A DNA stretch of 64,000 nucleotides from Carya illinoinensis (taxonomy: Eukaryota > Streptophyta > Magnoliopsida > Fagales > Juglandaceae). Within the stretch, counting starts at the first letter, position 1; every line of letters starts with the position of its first letter. Below the pieces are notes generated by a model. The model had not been told where the DNA came from. It saw only the letters and a list, made by a program, of their open reading frames with translations, and ran no database searches. The stretch is taken from the NCBI RefSeq assembly GCF_018687715.1, contig NC_056766.1:7034501-7098500 (forward strand). Direction: 5' to 3'. The translations under genes and the position numbers were made by a program. Of this stretch, positions 45,401 through 57,927 are shown piece after piece.

Positions 45401-46539
45401 TTTTTGGGAATTTCCTGATTTCGTCATTTTTTTGAAGAGTCACTACGATACTTCTGCTTTTTCCTCTGGTTCAGACTACTATTTAATTCTATACCTCTTG
45501 ATGTTTTACAGCGGCAATACAATGTTTAAAGAAGAAGAGGCTTTACGAGCAGCAAATTGAACAGCTTGGAAATTTCCAATTGCGTATTCATGATCAGGTT
45601 CTTTTGTAATGTCTTCAAATTGACTCACCCAAAAAAAAAAAAATGTGGATTAATGATTTCAAATTCAATAAAAGTAATGAGAACTTAGCATGAGGACCCT
45701 TCTTTTTCAAACTTCAAATCAAGTATTTTCTTTAATATATATATATTTTTTTCCGGGTTGGCATTTCAGATGATATTGTTGGAAGGTGCTAAAGCTACAA
45801 CAGAAACTGTCGATGCATTGAGAACTGGAGCAGCTGCTATGAAGGCCATGCACAAGGCAACGTAAGTTACATCCCAATTGCATTTAGGACAATCTAGTAT
45901 TCTTGGTCCATCATCACCATAAGGGAGAATGATTTGAATCCAATTAAACTATAAAATGTTTTTGAATAAAATCTATAATTAATATGCGGTTATTTTCTGG
46001 TAAATGGTGTCAGCATACCTTTATTTTTTTCTTGATCAGTAAATGGTGTTAGCATATCTGTCATAAGATTGTTCGGATGGCCTTTTGAAACAGAACATTC
46101 TATTCCATTCTGCCCCGTTATATCTCATGTGGCATTTGGTTGTGTAGGAATATTGATGATGTAGATAAGACAATGGATGAGATCAATGAGCAGACTGAGA
46201 ACATGAAACAGATTCAGGAGGCACTGTCAACTCCCATTGGTGCATCTGCTGATTTTGATGAGGCATGTATTCAAGTTTTAGTTCTTACATTCCATTCAAT
46301 TTATTTCCTGATCGAGAAGTTTAAGCTATTCGACTTTGCTGTTTCAGGATGAATTGGAAGCAGAGCTTGAAGAATTGGAAGGAGCTGAGTTGGAGGAACA
46401 GCTTCTTCAGCCTGCTACTACTGCTCCTGCAGCTCCTGTACATGTCCCAGCAGGCCGGCAACCATCCCGTCCTCTTCCTCAGAAGAACACCGCTGAGGAA
46501 GACGAGCTTGCTGCACTGCAGGCAGAGATGGCACTCTAA
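36453..46539 (+). CDS. VPS32: ESCRT-III subunit VPS32 / SNF7 (6 exons, 218 aa)
   Basis: Exons: 36453-36524, 42806-42905, 45512-45597, 45770-45861, 46148-46262, 46348-46539. The protein begins [16 protein letters not shown]. It has the basic, helical SNF7 core ([49 protein letters not shown]). An acidic C-terminal half follows ([19 protein letters not shown]) and it ends [12 protein letters not shown], a MIM-like tail. SNF7 polymers constrict necks of vesicles budding into the multivesicular body; length matches the plant family (about 213-220). All introns are GT-AG except intron 5, whose donor is GC (GAG|GCATGT). That splice is needed to stay in frame. Intron 1 (6.3 kb) holds a LINE and intron 2 holds a TRIM and a solo LTR. 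The paralogue number (VPS32.1 or .2) cannot be assigned. Confidence 0.93.
37175..42023 (+). mobile_element. L1-type LINE in VPS32 intron 1
   Basis: Plus-strand order: ORF1 with broken frames (from [11 protein letters not shown] at 37413 to about 39100, including [14 protein letters not shown]), APE endonuclease (39158-39800: [22 protein letters not shown]), reverse transcriptase (about 40450-41540: [39 protein letters not shown]) and the start of the RNase H/zinc-finger tail. It ends early in a poly(A) directly after AATAA (42009-42023). TTCTGACAT at 37166-37174 and 42024-42032 is a probable 9 bp target duplication. The catalytic FADD is intact, but in-frame stops and shifts elsewhere disable the element. 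Confidence 0.85.
42382..42419. repeat. (CT)n microsatellite in VPS32 intron 1
   Basis: This is a clean run of about 19 CT units. It lies roughly 390 bases upstream of the exon 2 acceptor. Confidence 0.95.
43226..43668 (-). mobile_element. TRIM element in VPS32 intron 2
   Basis: Two LTR copies lie in the same orientation: 43226-43406 (TGTAACTCC to GGCATCACA) and about 43510-43668 (3' end eroded). Between them about 100 bp ends in ctctgattccattt. On the minus strand this reads AAATGGAATCAGAG, a mutated tRNA-Met primer-binding site, placing the 5' LTR on the right. It belongs to the same family as the copies at 21536-21945 and 32657. Confidence 0.6.
43709..45087. mobile_element. Probable solo LTR (Ty3/gypsy-like) in VPS32 intron 2
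   Basis: It starts TGTAACACCCC and ends GGTCATTACA, the imperfect inverted TGTAAC/GTTACA ends common in plant gypsy LTRs. It is flanked by TGAAT and TAAAT, a 4 of 5 match. At about 1.38 kb it codes for nothing and has no second LTR nearby, so it is most simply a solo LTR left by recombination. Confidence 0.5.
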
Positions 46540-47302
46540 GAGGTCATTCACTCATGTCATATGCTGATCTATTTTTTCCCCTTATTCATCTATGTTATTC
46601 TGGTTTTCATAGCTGAAGTGGTGATTTACTTAAAACTGTTTACTTAAAACTTCTTGGAATCATTTTATTTGAAAGTTCTAAGGGGACATACATATAATTC
46701 TTTTGAAAATATTTTTTATTATTCTTTATCAGCTACCATTATAAAGAGAAGAGTGATGCTTCAAAACGATATTGTTTCCTTGTCAATGAATCGTCGGCTT
46801 ATTGCATCCCCAATTTATGTCCGACTTTCATTGAACACAATCAACATGTTGAATTTATCACGCCAGTCAATACGCTTTCGGTTCATTTATTTTAAAAGAA
46901 CTTGAATGAAGTTGCACTTTCAGATTGATGATAGAATGCATTAGGAGTTGCCAATGCATCTGGAAAACTTTTCTTCTTGGTGCACTTCATCCTAACTGAC
47001 TCTTTAATGTTGCTGTCCCTACAGTTACAGATGCATAGTGGGAGAATATTTCATAAAAGTCAGTAACTGCTGTACGATGGAAGAAGTTTGACTGCTTCAA
47101 CCCTCCCTTCCCATGTGAAATTGAAAAACTCTCCATATCAACTGTTTGTATATATGGCTTTAAGTACAATACCTATTATCTAGAATTTGTAACCTGATGT
47201 TTCCTAAACAAATCATGTGCCAACTTTATTTGAGATATTTTATCTTGGGGTTGGAGTCGGCTTGAATCGCTCTTGAATTGGTTTATTGAATTGATTTTGT
47301 GG

Positions 47303-47338
<36 letters not shown>

Positions 47339-50300
47339 CTTAAAGACTTCATTTTTGACAAATTCAAGTTAATCGACTGAATTGAACCCTTTTTTCAAAC
47401 CATGAGTAATTTAGTTATTTCAGCATTTTAAAGTATGAATAGGTTGTTTGGATGTGTTTGGTTTCGTTTGGTTATACAAATAAAATAAAAATTAAAAATT
47501 AAATAAAATATTATTAGAATAAGACAGTGCATTTACAACAAAACACTAGTCCTCGTGATCACGTTACAATCGAAGTCAATGGCTTGGAGCAACATTCACG
47601 CAAGACATGCCAACAACATTTGATTATAATGTACAAACCATTGAAGTAATTAATTAATGACGAAGACAATACATCAAGTGGTCTGCCATAAAATAAAAAC
47701 AAGGATAAGCTTATCATACTCGATGAAACCAAACATGTTTTTATACTTAAAAATTAATAGCATGATATACATATAGATCAGAGTTAGAATATTTATGACA
47801 CGTTTTCTTAAACGTGGGCGGGCTCTTTGTACTTGGTAATTTTTCGAGTCAATTTCAAATTCTCCAACATAATAATCCACTGAGGAATCCAATAGGAAAA
47901 TCTTGAAAAATAATTAAAAAAAAAATTCTTGAAATATGGCTTGATAGAATATAAAACAAATATATAATTAATATATAAAAGATCTAAATCTGATTAATTT
48001 TAAGAACAAAGTTAACAAACTGATGTCATCTTTCATGCTAGGGTCCACGTACCATTATTTATAACTACTGATCATGAGGAAAACAATTGTTGAAACCTAG
48101 TTTAAGGCTCCACTCTTTTTTTATTTCCCATTGGAGTCGATCGAGGAATCGCTCTATGTACACTGTATAGCACAAAACATGCATGTTCTTATTGGATTTA
48201 TAGTTTTATATGCATTTTGGTCGGTCAAGTAATTTTTATAAAATGTCTATTCTCATAGACTGATGACTCATGACATATGATAAGATTTTTTAAAATTTAA
48301 GAAAATGTTTTAGTTGAAAAGAGATCTCACAAAAATAAACTCACAAGCTAATTAACGTGGTTTGATCTGATACGTTAAATTGTAAAATTATTTTTATTAT
48401 AAAATAAATCTAACGACGTTACGTATCATATGAAATCATCTCAATTTATAAATTTATTTTTATAAAATTTCTTTGTAACTGTAACACATCTCTAAAACTT
48501 GTATTCAAATTCTAATACAAAGGTTGTAACTCAGCGAACATATCATGACATCCAATCTTATATAAGTAAATCAACCACATTTATTTTTGTTTTGTTGTAT
48601 AATATTTTTCTTGAAAATGACTTTCTTATTGTTTCTAGCTATATTGTTTTGTGCATTAATTGAAATTTGTCGATCAAAAGAACATCATTTCATTGTCAAC
48701 CGACAATTAAATCCGACCATGCATGTTGAGATTTGAAATAATTCCGGTCAAGTATGTTTCCACCAGCTGTCAACCTTTTTTGTTTTTTGTTTTTGGCTTT
48801 TTACTGGTTTTAATATGCAAGCTGTTTCCAAGACAACATATACGAGAAAACAAGGTGTCGAATATTTTGTCATTACTTGCTTTGATTGCAAGTTCTTTGC
48901 TAAACATGTACTTTGTGTTTTTTTGATTTGACGCATGTCTTTGTGTATTATGGTTAGTGAATTCTTTTAATTGTGTTATTGTATTTCATTTTGATCCCTA
49001 ATTATGGAGTTAAGGATTATCTATAACCCTAAGTATCAAACTGAAACTACAATTTTCTTCCGTCATAAGTAATTAAGGACATTGAATAAAATTGAATACC
49101 GTCCGTTTTAATATATATATATATATATATATATTTACAAGAAAACGATTTTCAAGCTCGGAGTCAATCAACATAAAACAAATTACTTACGTAATTCCCT
49201 CGTGATATATAGTTTTTGTTCATTAAATCTATATATCTAGGCTATGACAAAATACAGATTCCTTTTAATTTGACTGCCCTGTAGCTAGTCTTCCTTCGAG
49301 AATATAAACCAATTTCCTTTTAAATATTAAATAGGAATACAATATAACCTTTTGGAACAGTCGATAATTTAATTGCATTTTTCAAAGCAGTGGTTTTGAA
49401 TTCAAATCAAGATTTTATACTCTTCATTTTAGTGAATTATTTCACATGTTCGACACACTATTAATTAAGAAAATTTTGGTCCATATATAAGAGAAAAGTA
49501 TTGAAATATAAATAAAATAATTTAACCCGTCTAAAGTCACCATAAGAAAAATGAACATTTGAGACAAATTATATACGTTGAGAATGACTATTTACAACTA
49601 AAACAGACTCATTTTAATTAAAAAAATAGTCATTTTTATAAAAAATAATTGGCCACAATTAAACAGTTTTCTTGCAATGAGTTATCCTTTTAAGCTTGTG
49701 ATACTCTAAACGAAGAAAAGGAAGTACTACGGCTGTGAAAAAAAGGGAGGGGAAATGGATTTTCTATTTTGTATTGATTTGGCTGTCTGTAAGGAATATT
49801 CAGCCAAATGCCACAAAGAATTGGAAAGATCAGGACATTATGATGCAAAGTCCAAAGTTCAATGTCAAAACATGCCAAAAGAAAACAGAATGTATGCCCA
49901 ACTCATGGCCGAGTCCTATGATTCCTTTTAAAGCTTCCTTCAATTAAAAAACCTTATTACCAACGTACTGGCCCTTAGAGATTCTCTAAAAAAATAAACC
50001 ATGTATTATGATTTATGGGTTGAGAGATCACTCTCCAAATATTTGTTAGAATTGTATAATGAACTCATAGAGAAATATATAGAAACACAACATTTCAATT
50101 CTACAATATTTAGGCCTCGCTCGTTTGTTTTTAGAAATCATGATCACAACCCATCTTATCTTATCTCATCTAATCATTACAATTTTTCCAAACATTTAAA
50201 CAAAATACAATTCGGGTACATACTGCTCAAGGATCAGGATCTAAATCCGTGATTTATAGCTAGTACTAGAGACATGATTAGTTAGCTGATTTCCTTGAGA

Positions 50301-51192
50301 ACAAATCAAAAACACTTAAATAGTTTATTATGATGGCATTGAAGTTATTATATATGGTGGCGTTTTCATGTATTAGGGAAAGTTCACACAGAAGAGGGAA
50401 GCCTCAGCCTGAGTCACTCTATGTGGCTCAACAATTTTCCGGTAAGAAGTAGCTAGCTGCTAGCAGCATCACATGCGCACACAGAGAGAAAAGCATGTAC
50501 ATTTCTTTAGTGCTCATGACAGACAGAGAGAGAGAGAGGTAGGAGTGATCACGTATATAACATCAATGAAAGTAACGTGCATGATCATCTTCAAAATCTG
50601 TCTTCGATCTCATCTTACATCTATAACTTTTTTTTTATAAGTATTATCTTATAACATCTATGTGCGAAAAGTATTCTCCATATATATCGAAGTTGCCGGA
50701 CATAATTGACATTAATTATGACTGTGCATGTATTTGGGTTGAAGCCCTGCAGAGATCAGATCAGAGAGAGAGAGAGAGAGAGAGAATCTTTTTTGCATTA
50801 GCCAGAACACCATGCAACATTCGTGGTCACTGGACAGGCAAGAAACAGGCAGACATGCTGTTGGAATATACGTATACTGACGTTTATCATGTGCATCTTC
50901 ATGACTCGGACAAACTAAATAAACCAAACCTCACAAAGACCCCATCATGACAGTACTGTCATCCTTTGAACCAATGCACCACCCCGAACACGCGCACTCA
51001 CACAAAACAAACAGTTAAACTTGTTCATATTTTACTCATTTACAGAAGTTACAAATTACATTTACAGTATTCAATGTTCTTAAAACTCGATCATCTTTCA
51101 GTTTCACTGCTATATACGTACAATTGTACCATTACCCAGAGCATGATTCGAGATCGAAACAGTGAGATTTCTCCAGCTTTCTTGGCTACTTT
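46540..51192. other. Intergenic region between VPS32 and the MYB gene
   Basis: The VPS32 3' untranslated region comes first. A 29-base A run lies at about 47305-47333. The remainder is AT-rich with no recognisable gene. 48300-48490 resembles the AT-rich repeat at 27640. 50110-50200 (atctcatctaatcattacaatttttcc) is another piece of the Tourist-like family. Open frames here are short and show no domain. Confidence 0.45.
49538..49679. mobile_element. Small CACTA-like MITE
   Basis: Its ends CACCATAAGAAAAATG and, inverted, CATTGCAAGAAAACTG resemble degenerate CACTACAAGAAAA termini. The interior can fold on itself, since aatgactatt and aatagtcatt are complementary. No target duplication was confirmed. 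Confidence 0.4.
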
Positions 51193-52555
51193 TTAATATT
51201 GGTTTATGACATTTGGATCAAGTACTACTCCTCGAGAATTGATATCAGTGAATGTAAAATCACCCATATTTGGATAGTAGGTTGGACCAAATTCACCATC
51301 TAATTTCTCTGGAAAAGTTAGGCTGTTGTCCAGACCATAAGGCCGAGATGATCCAAAGCCCCAACCCATCAAAAGCCCGGAATCATCGACATAACCATTT
51401 CCGGCCAATGAGACAAACTTATCGAGACCAAAAGAAGACGAATGTGAGATGTTGCTTGAACGTTCTTTGTCTTGAGACAACGAAACAATGAGAGTACTAG
51501 TACTGTTCTTTGAAGTTGCACCAAATTCCGAAACATCCATGAGGCCCGGGCAGTATAATTGAACTGGATCTGAATTGCTCTGGCTGCCGTGAAAACTGGC
51601 TGATGATAATCCAAAACTAATATCAGTGACTTTTTGAGGTTGGGACGAAGCCGAAATAACAAAACTATGGGGTTCAGCTTTTGAGACGAAACTGTGATCG
51701 TGAGAATAGATCATTTTGTCACTCTTTGCTGTGGCGCTCGAATTTCCTGTCAACAGCTGCTTCTTCTTCTTCAATTTGGTGTTCCAATAGTTCTTCACCT
51801 CGTTGTCTGTTCTTCCAGGTAGTTGAGCGGCAATCACAGACCATCTAACCAACATAATACAAGTGGGATCTAAATGAATCATTAAATATTCCAAGTAAAA
51901 ATGAGAATCTATATCTGAAAAGAAGGATTAGATCTCAACTAATTATTAGTTACCTGCTTCCCATTTGGCTGTAGAGGGTAAAAATAATGTTGTCTTCCTC
52001 TTCAGTAAAACCTCCATGTTTGATGTCGGGTCTGAGATAATTAAGCCATCTTAAACGGCAGCTTTTGCCACATCTCCTTAGGCCTGTTAATGGTGATCAT
52101 GTATACATACATGAAATGGAAATATACATACATGGGTGCGTCGAAAGTGACCAAACTATGGCTAGAAAATGTTGATTTATCTTCCTAATTGAGAATCAAC
52201 CAAAGGGTATATATGAATTATGAAATTAAAGAAGGGAAATAATTATGAAAATTAAGGAAATTGAGGAAATGATATCGAAAATTGAGAAGCTGCATGCTAC
52301 GTACTACAGATCGAGCGAATATAAATTAACCTTCATGATGAGGTTCAACCTAGTAATTATTAAGCTCATGTCCCATTTCAAAAACAACTTTTGAGTTGAA
52401 GATCAGCATAAAGGTGAATTCTCATTTTTGTGGAAAGTCAGTAAAAAAAAATTGGCCCACAAATAAAGAAAACTTTTTATTTCCATGATTTTCCTCCGTT
52501 CATGAGTTGAGAATTAGAAACTAATAAGTACCATGAAATATAATTTAATCAGAAA

Positions 52556-52610
<55 letters not shown>

Positions 52611-52744
52611 GCTTTTCTGGGCAAAGCCATCCAATTCCCACCAGTGCCATGATTCTCAATATAGCTCTTGAGAGTTACATCTTCTTCTAAAGACCAAGGG
52701 CCTCTCTTCACGCTATCTTTGTCACAACATGGAGCTCTTCCCAT
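51193..52744 (-). CDS. R2R3-MYB transcription factor (3 exons, 305 aa)
   Basis: Exons in coding order: 52744-52609, 52083-51954, 51844-51193. The start [17 protein letters not shown] and the two MYB repeats (R2 about 12-62, R3 about 67-113) are complete. Exon junctions fall after codon 45 and within codon 89, typical for plant R2R3-MYBs. R2 has [15 protein letters not shown]3 has [12 protein letters not shown] and [19 protein letters not shown]. This resembles subgroup 14 (RAX/MYB36/MYB68-like) factors of meristem and root-endodermis development. The subgroup call is by recall. The C-terminal 190 residues are Ser-rich, and I see no known repression or activation motif. Intron 1 opens with a (CT)n run immediately after the 5' splice site. 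Confidence 0.88.
52559..52604. repeat. (GA)n microsatellite abutting the MYB exon 1 donor
   Basis: About 23 units lie on the plus strand. In the coding direction the donor GTTT is followed at once by CTCTCT. Length changes here would alter the first bases of the intron but no codons. Confidence 0.95.
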
Positions 52745-55700
52745 GGCTACCGGCCAAAACCTAAAGACTAAGAGACAGAGAGAGTCAGAAGATCAAAGGA
52801 AAACTCATACACGCAAACACTTTGATCAAGCAATATTATAAAGAGCTTCTCCTTTCGAAGAGTTTCTTATTGAAGTTGGTGGAGCCTTAAAAGTAGCTTG
52901 ACTTTGTATGACTTTGCTCCTTGTGCTTTTGTTTATTTGTCTTTTGTTTCAATATACATTACCCTCTTGGGCATATTTCTTGTTTCTTAAGATTACGGGA
53001 CCCCAGTCAATTATCATGACATAAATATATAGATATATATATATTTATATAATTATAATATATATCATCACGTGTCCATTTTAACAACTGTTGTTTGGAG
53101 TTTTCTTGTTTGTTTGACCTTAAAACATCGAATAATTTCTGAAAATCATGGTGGCTCCGCGAAAAGATATCTCCCGGCCTTTCGTTACACAAATTAGATA
53201 ATATAAAAATTAAATAAAATATTATGAAAATATAATTTATTATTTTTAGTTTTATTTTAAAATTTAAAAAATTAAATTATTTTTTATATTTTATTTAAAA
53301 TTTTGAAAAAGTTGTAATATTGATTAGATAAGATGAGATGATTTATGAATGAAAAATAATAATTTTAATCGTAAATACTTAAGTGTTATGTAATTACTTT
53401 AAAATATATATATATATATATAAAATCTACATAAAAATAAAATAAATTTTTAATAATAAATCTCGTTATTTTTTAAAGCGAGTGTATCATATGTACAAAA
53501 AAAAAACAAATCAGACCTAAGTATTTGAAGGTCAGATATATTTTTAACACAATAATATGGTGAGTTTAAGCAGGCCTGGACCTCGTGAAGGTTGCCTGCC
53601 AAGCACTTCCGGTAAGAGAGTTCAGTTTCAATCCTAAACATGACTAACCCTCGACGCATTTAATATTACTGTCGGACGAAAAGGACAGATATGAGATAAT
53701 TGATCAGAATAATCCTAAGATTCAACCCATTTTGGTTCTCTCTTTGCTTCTGTCGTGTCTTTATACTAATCGCAGCTACCTGCGAGTATAATGACCTCAA
53801 AATTAAAATGATATTGTTCGACTAAACAGTGTAGAATGAGCGAAGAGTATTCATACTGTTCTTGAAGAAAACAAACGTTCATTCAAGGAAAAAAGTGGTA
53901 AATTATATAGTTTTCCTGATAATTATTTTATCATTCATACTCGAATTTATATTTTTTTATCAATTAAATTTTTTAAACAAATGATAATTTAACATGATAT
54001 CAAAATTATAAAGATCTAGAATTCAGAAATTGAATTTACAGTAGAACCACATATCCTCTCATTATACTTAAGATTCTACAAAAAATTACTAGATCTTTCC
54101 TAAAATAGACAAATTCTATGAGTCAATATGACATTGAGCCATAGCTAGGGAATAATATTAGCCGCATATGATATTGAGTAATTTGGAGGTGAAAGATGAC
54201 ATTTTGAAATTAGTATGAATAAAGTTTTACTTTATGATGAAGTTAAAATATAGATATTCTTTATGAGGAGAGTTATCCTTGAACTAGACCGAACCGAAAG
54301 GGTTCAGCCCATGAGGCCCAGACATATCCAAAGCCCGAGGGCAAGGGATGGACCAGACCAATGGACCTAAGAGTCCAAAAGAATAAGCAGCTGGACAATA
54401 CACTAGTTAGGGGTTAAAGGAAAAGATTATCTGACATCCTTACTGGCTGACAACTCCTTGCGTGCAAGGATAAGGACAGTCTCTGTCCCTTAACTCTATT
54501 GACTTGGCACGTCTTTAAGAGTAGGTGAGTCTAATTAAGAATACACTGCATTATAAAACAATTACTTATTTGAGATCAATATTTCTTATAAAAATAAGTC
54601 TATTTTTATTATAAATATTCATTTTTTATTGTTGTTACGCTTGGTCCCATTACATGAAAAGAAGCTTTTGAGTCACGGAAAATGGTTGAACAGCCATTGA
54701 AGCTAGCTGCTAATAAGGGGGGGTTCATGTATATGGGAAGGATCTTGGTGCCTGGTGGGGTTCTTTTTGACTTCACTGTTGTCGTTTTGCCTTTTGTTTT
54801 CTGGCTAAATATTAGATTCATTGTTATCCCTCAAAAGTACTACTCGATACTATCATCATTGCTCTTAGGGGCGGACGGGACTCTATACATATCCTATCTT
54901 TGTCTCTAATCTCCTGACTTCAAAAATAAAATAAAATAAATCATTAAAATTAAAAGTAAAAAACAAGAACTAGACAATCAATTCATCAACTGTTGTATTA
55001 ACTGAAATGAATGTGCACTCTGAGCTGAGGCATCATGAGACAATGAGAACAACTGAAATATATATATTTTTTTAAAAAGGACCAAGTTGATCTTTATGAT
55101 CGACCGTGTCGGTAATAGCGATGTATTAAGTATTAGTTATTACCACCTTATTTCCAACGTGTGCTAGCTGATGTTAAAAATTCTTGCACTGTTACACAGA
55201 CACCTCCAACTTAATTAGATGGCAGTTGGCAAATCAAGACTAACGATTCATGAGGAAACTCATCACAATCCTTCAATATCAGTTTAATGAATTCTCGTTT
55301 GGTCGTTAAATTTAATTGAAATCAATTCAATTTAGTTTAATTTTAATATGAAACTTATAATATTTTTTAATTTAACATCTTTTTATATATAAAATCTACA
55401 ACTTTTTTCAACTTTTCATAAATATTTTTAAACTCATATTAACATCCAAACACATTTAAACTCATTTTAGATAGTCCAATATAACTCACTCTATAAACTC
55501 AACTCATTATTATTCTTAAAAAATTCAATTTAATTCAACGCAATTCAACATCTAAACGCAATCTCAAAATCTAATTTTAATCAAGGGCTTATTACAACTT
55601 TAAAAAAGTCAAAATACTAATAATTTTTTAAAATACTACTTTATCTATAAATGAATCATATAAAAACAGAACTATAAACTGATGTGCCTCACCAATTGAT

Positions 55701-57926
55701 TTATGGAATATTTTGACTGCTCGTGATTTTGCCCCATGGCTAGGGAAGCCCGTGCAAGAAAATGCAGCCCACATTTCTCTCTTACCTAAGGTTTTGGAAA
55801 CTGAAGAACATTGGGTTGAGCCTAGGCTTTGGGCAAGTAGAAATCGGCTCAACATTCTTAATCATGGGCCAAGGGCCCAAGATGAACTATAAAGAATGAG
55901 GAGGAGATGTTGGACTTGTGTAAGATAATAGCCATAGAATGAGGAGAAGCAAACCTTCTATTTCTGTATTTCAGATGTAATTCAATTCATGCAATGCATG
56001 GGAACAGAGCGCCCACCTGACCCAAGTATGGGCCGTGTGGGACAATGGGTAGACAACCTCTCAAAGTTGCAGCTGCAAGAAACAATTGGTGCATAATCCA
56101 GTAAGAAGAAAAAATGGGTACCGAAGTATTGCCTAGAATATTTGATATGGGACTTTTGAATGGATGTCCTTGTCAAGTTGGGGAAGGAAGCAAAGAACAA
56201 CTTCTCCCGGAAGAATTGGTGTTGATGAGCAACAGAAAAGTAACGACATTCCAGTCATTGTTCTGCTTTTTTTAAGTTTGCTTGATCGGATTCCAGCAGT
56301 AGATGGCTTCTTATTTGGAATTTGTATATGTTCTGAAATAATGCGCATAAAGTGAATGCTAAAGGTTGCCAATCAAGCATTCAGTGGCCAAGCCATAAAA
56401 TTTTATCTGATATAAAAATAAAATAAATAAAACACATCTCATATAAAATAAAATACATATTTTTATTATAAATAAAATTAAAAAAAAATCTAATTATAAC
56501 CGGTAGTATTTCTAACCTCTTTCTATTTTTTAAAGCATTTCAATCTCTAAGTTATGGCTTACGGCAATTTGTTAGACTGCCATTTACTGATTTACAGATT
56601 TCATTTCCTTCGCATACGGCACAACACCATACTTCACATCTTGTCCTTCACATTTTTTTTTTTCCATTTTCCAACATCAAAACACATATCATCTTTCACA
56701 TTTTATTTTCTCCATTTTTCAACATCAAAATGAAGAATAAAATAAACAAGTTTTATCTGCTCGACTGTAACTCTGTGAGGCGCGACCACCGACTGACAGA
56801 ATTAGAGCATTGTTAACGGATTATGTACATGTAAAAATAAAATAAGTTTTAACTATTAGAGATGAAAAGAGGCTTGCAATGGATTAGCTAAACTCAAATT
56901 ATTTGGCTTTCAACTACAGTATTGATAAATATAAAGTCAAATTTGGTTGTTATTGTTTAAGGAGCAAATGTTTATTTTATTACTTTATGTTACTCACGAT
57001 TACTAATTTAATTAGAATATAATTACTAATTAACGTATAATAGGTAGATTAGTAAAATATGATAAAATAAAATAAATTAATAATTAAAAAAATTAAATAT
57101 TTTTTAATTATTAGTTACTCGTGTTGCTGCTTCTTGCTTCATGCTAACTTATGAGTATTAGGGACAGTTGTCTGCATAGGATTTTCGAACAGTAAGAATC
57201 TATGCGAACATTTTATACATTTAGATATTTCTTCGTATAAATTAAAAGGGATTTCAATACTCTATTTGAATTTTTCACCTGACAGGTTTGGTCTCAATAG
57301 ATTATGCGAATTGCTTCTGATGATGCTCCAAATTGGATTGCCTTAGCCGAAATGCTTATTTCAGTGCGCAACTTACATTGTAACCCAAGATCAAAGCAGA
57401 AATAAATATTTAAGTCATTGAAAACTGGATTCAAAATCCCGATCAGAATGGCCCATAGTGAGCAAACCTAGGAGCTATAATTCATACTGAAAACTCATTT
57501 TCACCCAATCTGCAAGACTCTGACAGAGATTTGGCTTGTAATCAAAGAAAGATCAAAATAAACATCTATATATATATCATTAAACAAAAGCTTGTGGTTA
57601 CCCTGAAAAATAAATAGGAAAAGCTTCAATTCCAATTCAAGCATACCAAACTGCAAGACAAAGCAAAAGTACGAGAAGGCTTACTTATTAATTATCGATT
57701 TCATTATCGATTACAAACAATAGAAAACAAAGATTTTTTCTTGGGTTTGGATTGGTTGTTAATCAATAATTATTATTGTTTGATCGGTTGAATCCAGACA
57801 AAAGGAAAACTGGGAGAAAGCCAACGGCTTTTACAGTGGAGGGTTTCTCCTATTGGTTTGGTTGAATGGGCCCGCACTTGTCGTAGACTTCAAATCGCAG
57901 ATTTAGAACGCGGGGACGCGTATATA
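52745..57926. other. Intergenic region between the MYB and xylanase genes
   Basis: The MYB promoter and leader come first, with short AGAGA tracts. 53204-53370, 55264-55570 and 56820-57100 are AT-rich MITE-like pieces of the family seen at 3125-4050. 54285-54540 is a less AT-rich block (ggcccagacatatccaaagcccgag) that may be an old LTR. Apart from the coding-like fragment at 55985-56250, I see no gene. Confidence 0.4.
55985..56250 (+). pseudogene. Unidentified coding-like fragment
   Basis: One plus frame reads MGTERPPDPSMGRVGQWV, then DNLSKLQLQETIGA. After a stop the same frame has MDVLVKLGKEAKNNFSRKNW. The composition looks like protein and not filler, but stops break it and no start or splice signal is clear. 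It may be a dead gene copy or a captured piece. I do not recognise the family. Confidence 0.3.
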
Positions 57927-57927
57927 A
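57921..57927 (+). promoter_or_regulatory. TATA-like motif touching the first xylanase ATG
   Basis: TATATAA overlaps the first base of the ATG at 57927. If this were the TATA box, transcription would begin about 30 bases further on and that ATG would be left out of the message. That would favour the ATG at 58151 in exon 2. Confidence 0.35.

Noticed and set aside
46263..46352. VPS32 exon 5 extending to the stop after FAVSG
   Set aside because: This would drop the conserved C-terminal half; the GC-AG splice restores the family sequence exactly.
47176..47367. Minus-strand frame with a poly-Phe run
   Set aside because: It is the translation of the 29-base A run.
52556..52620. MYB exon 1 reading on into Ser-Leu repeats as the true protein end
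   Set aside because: A GT donor at the microsatellite edge joins in frame to exon 2, which completes the R2 repeat.
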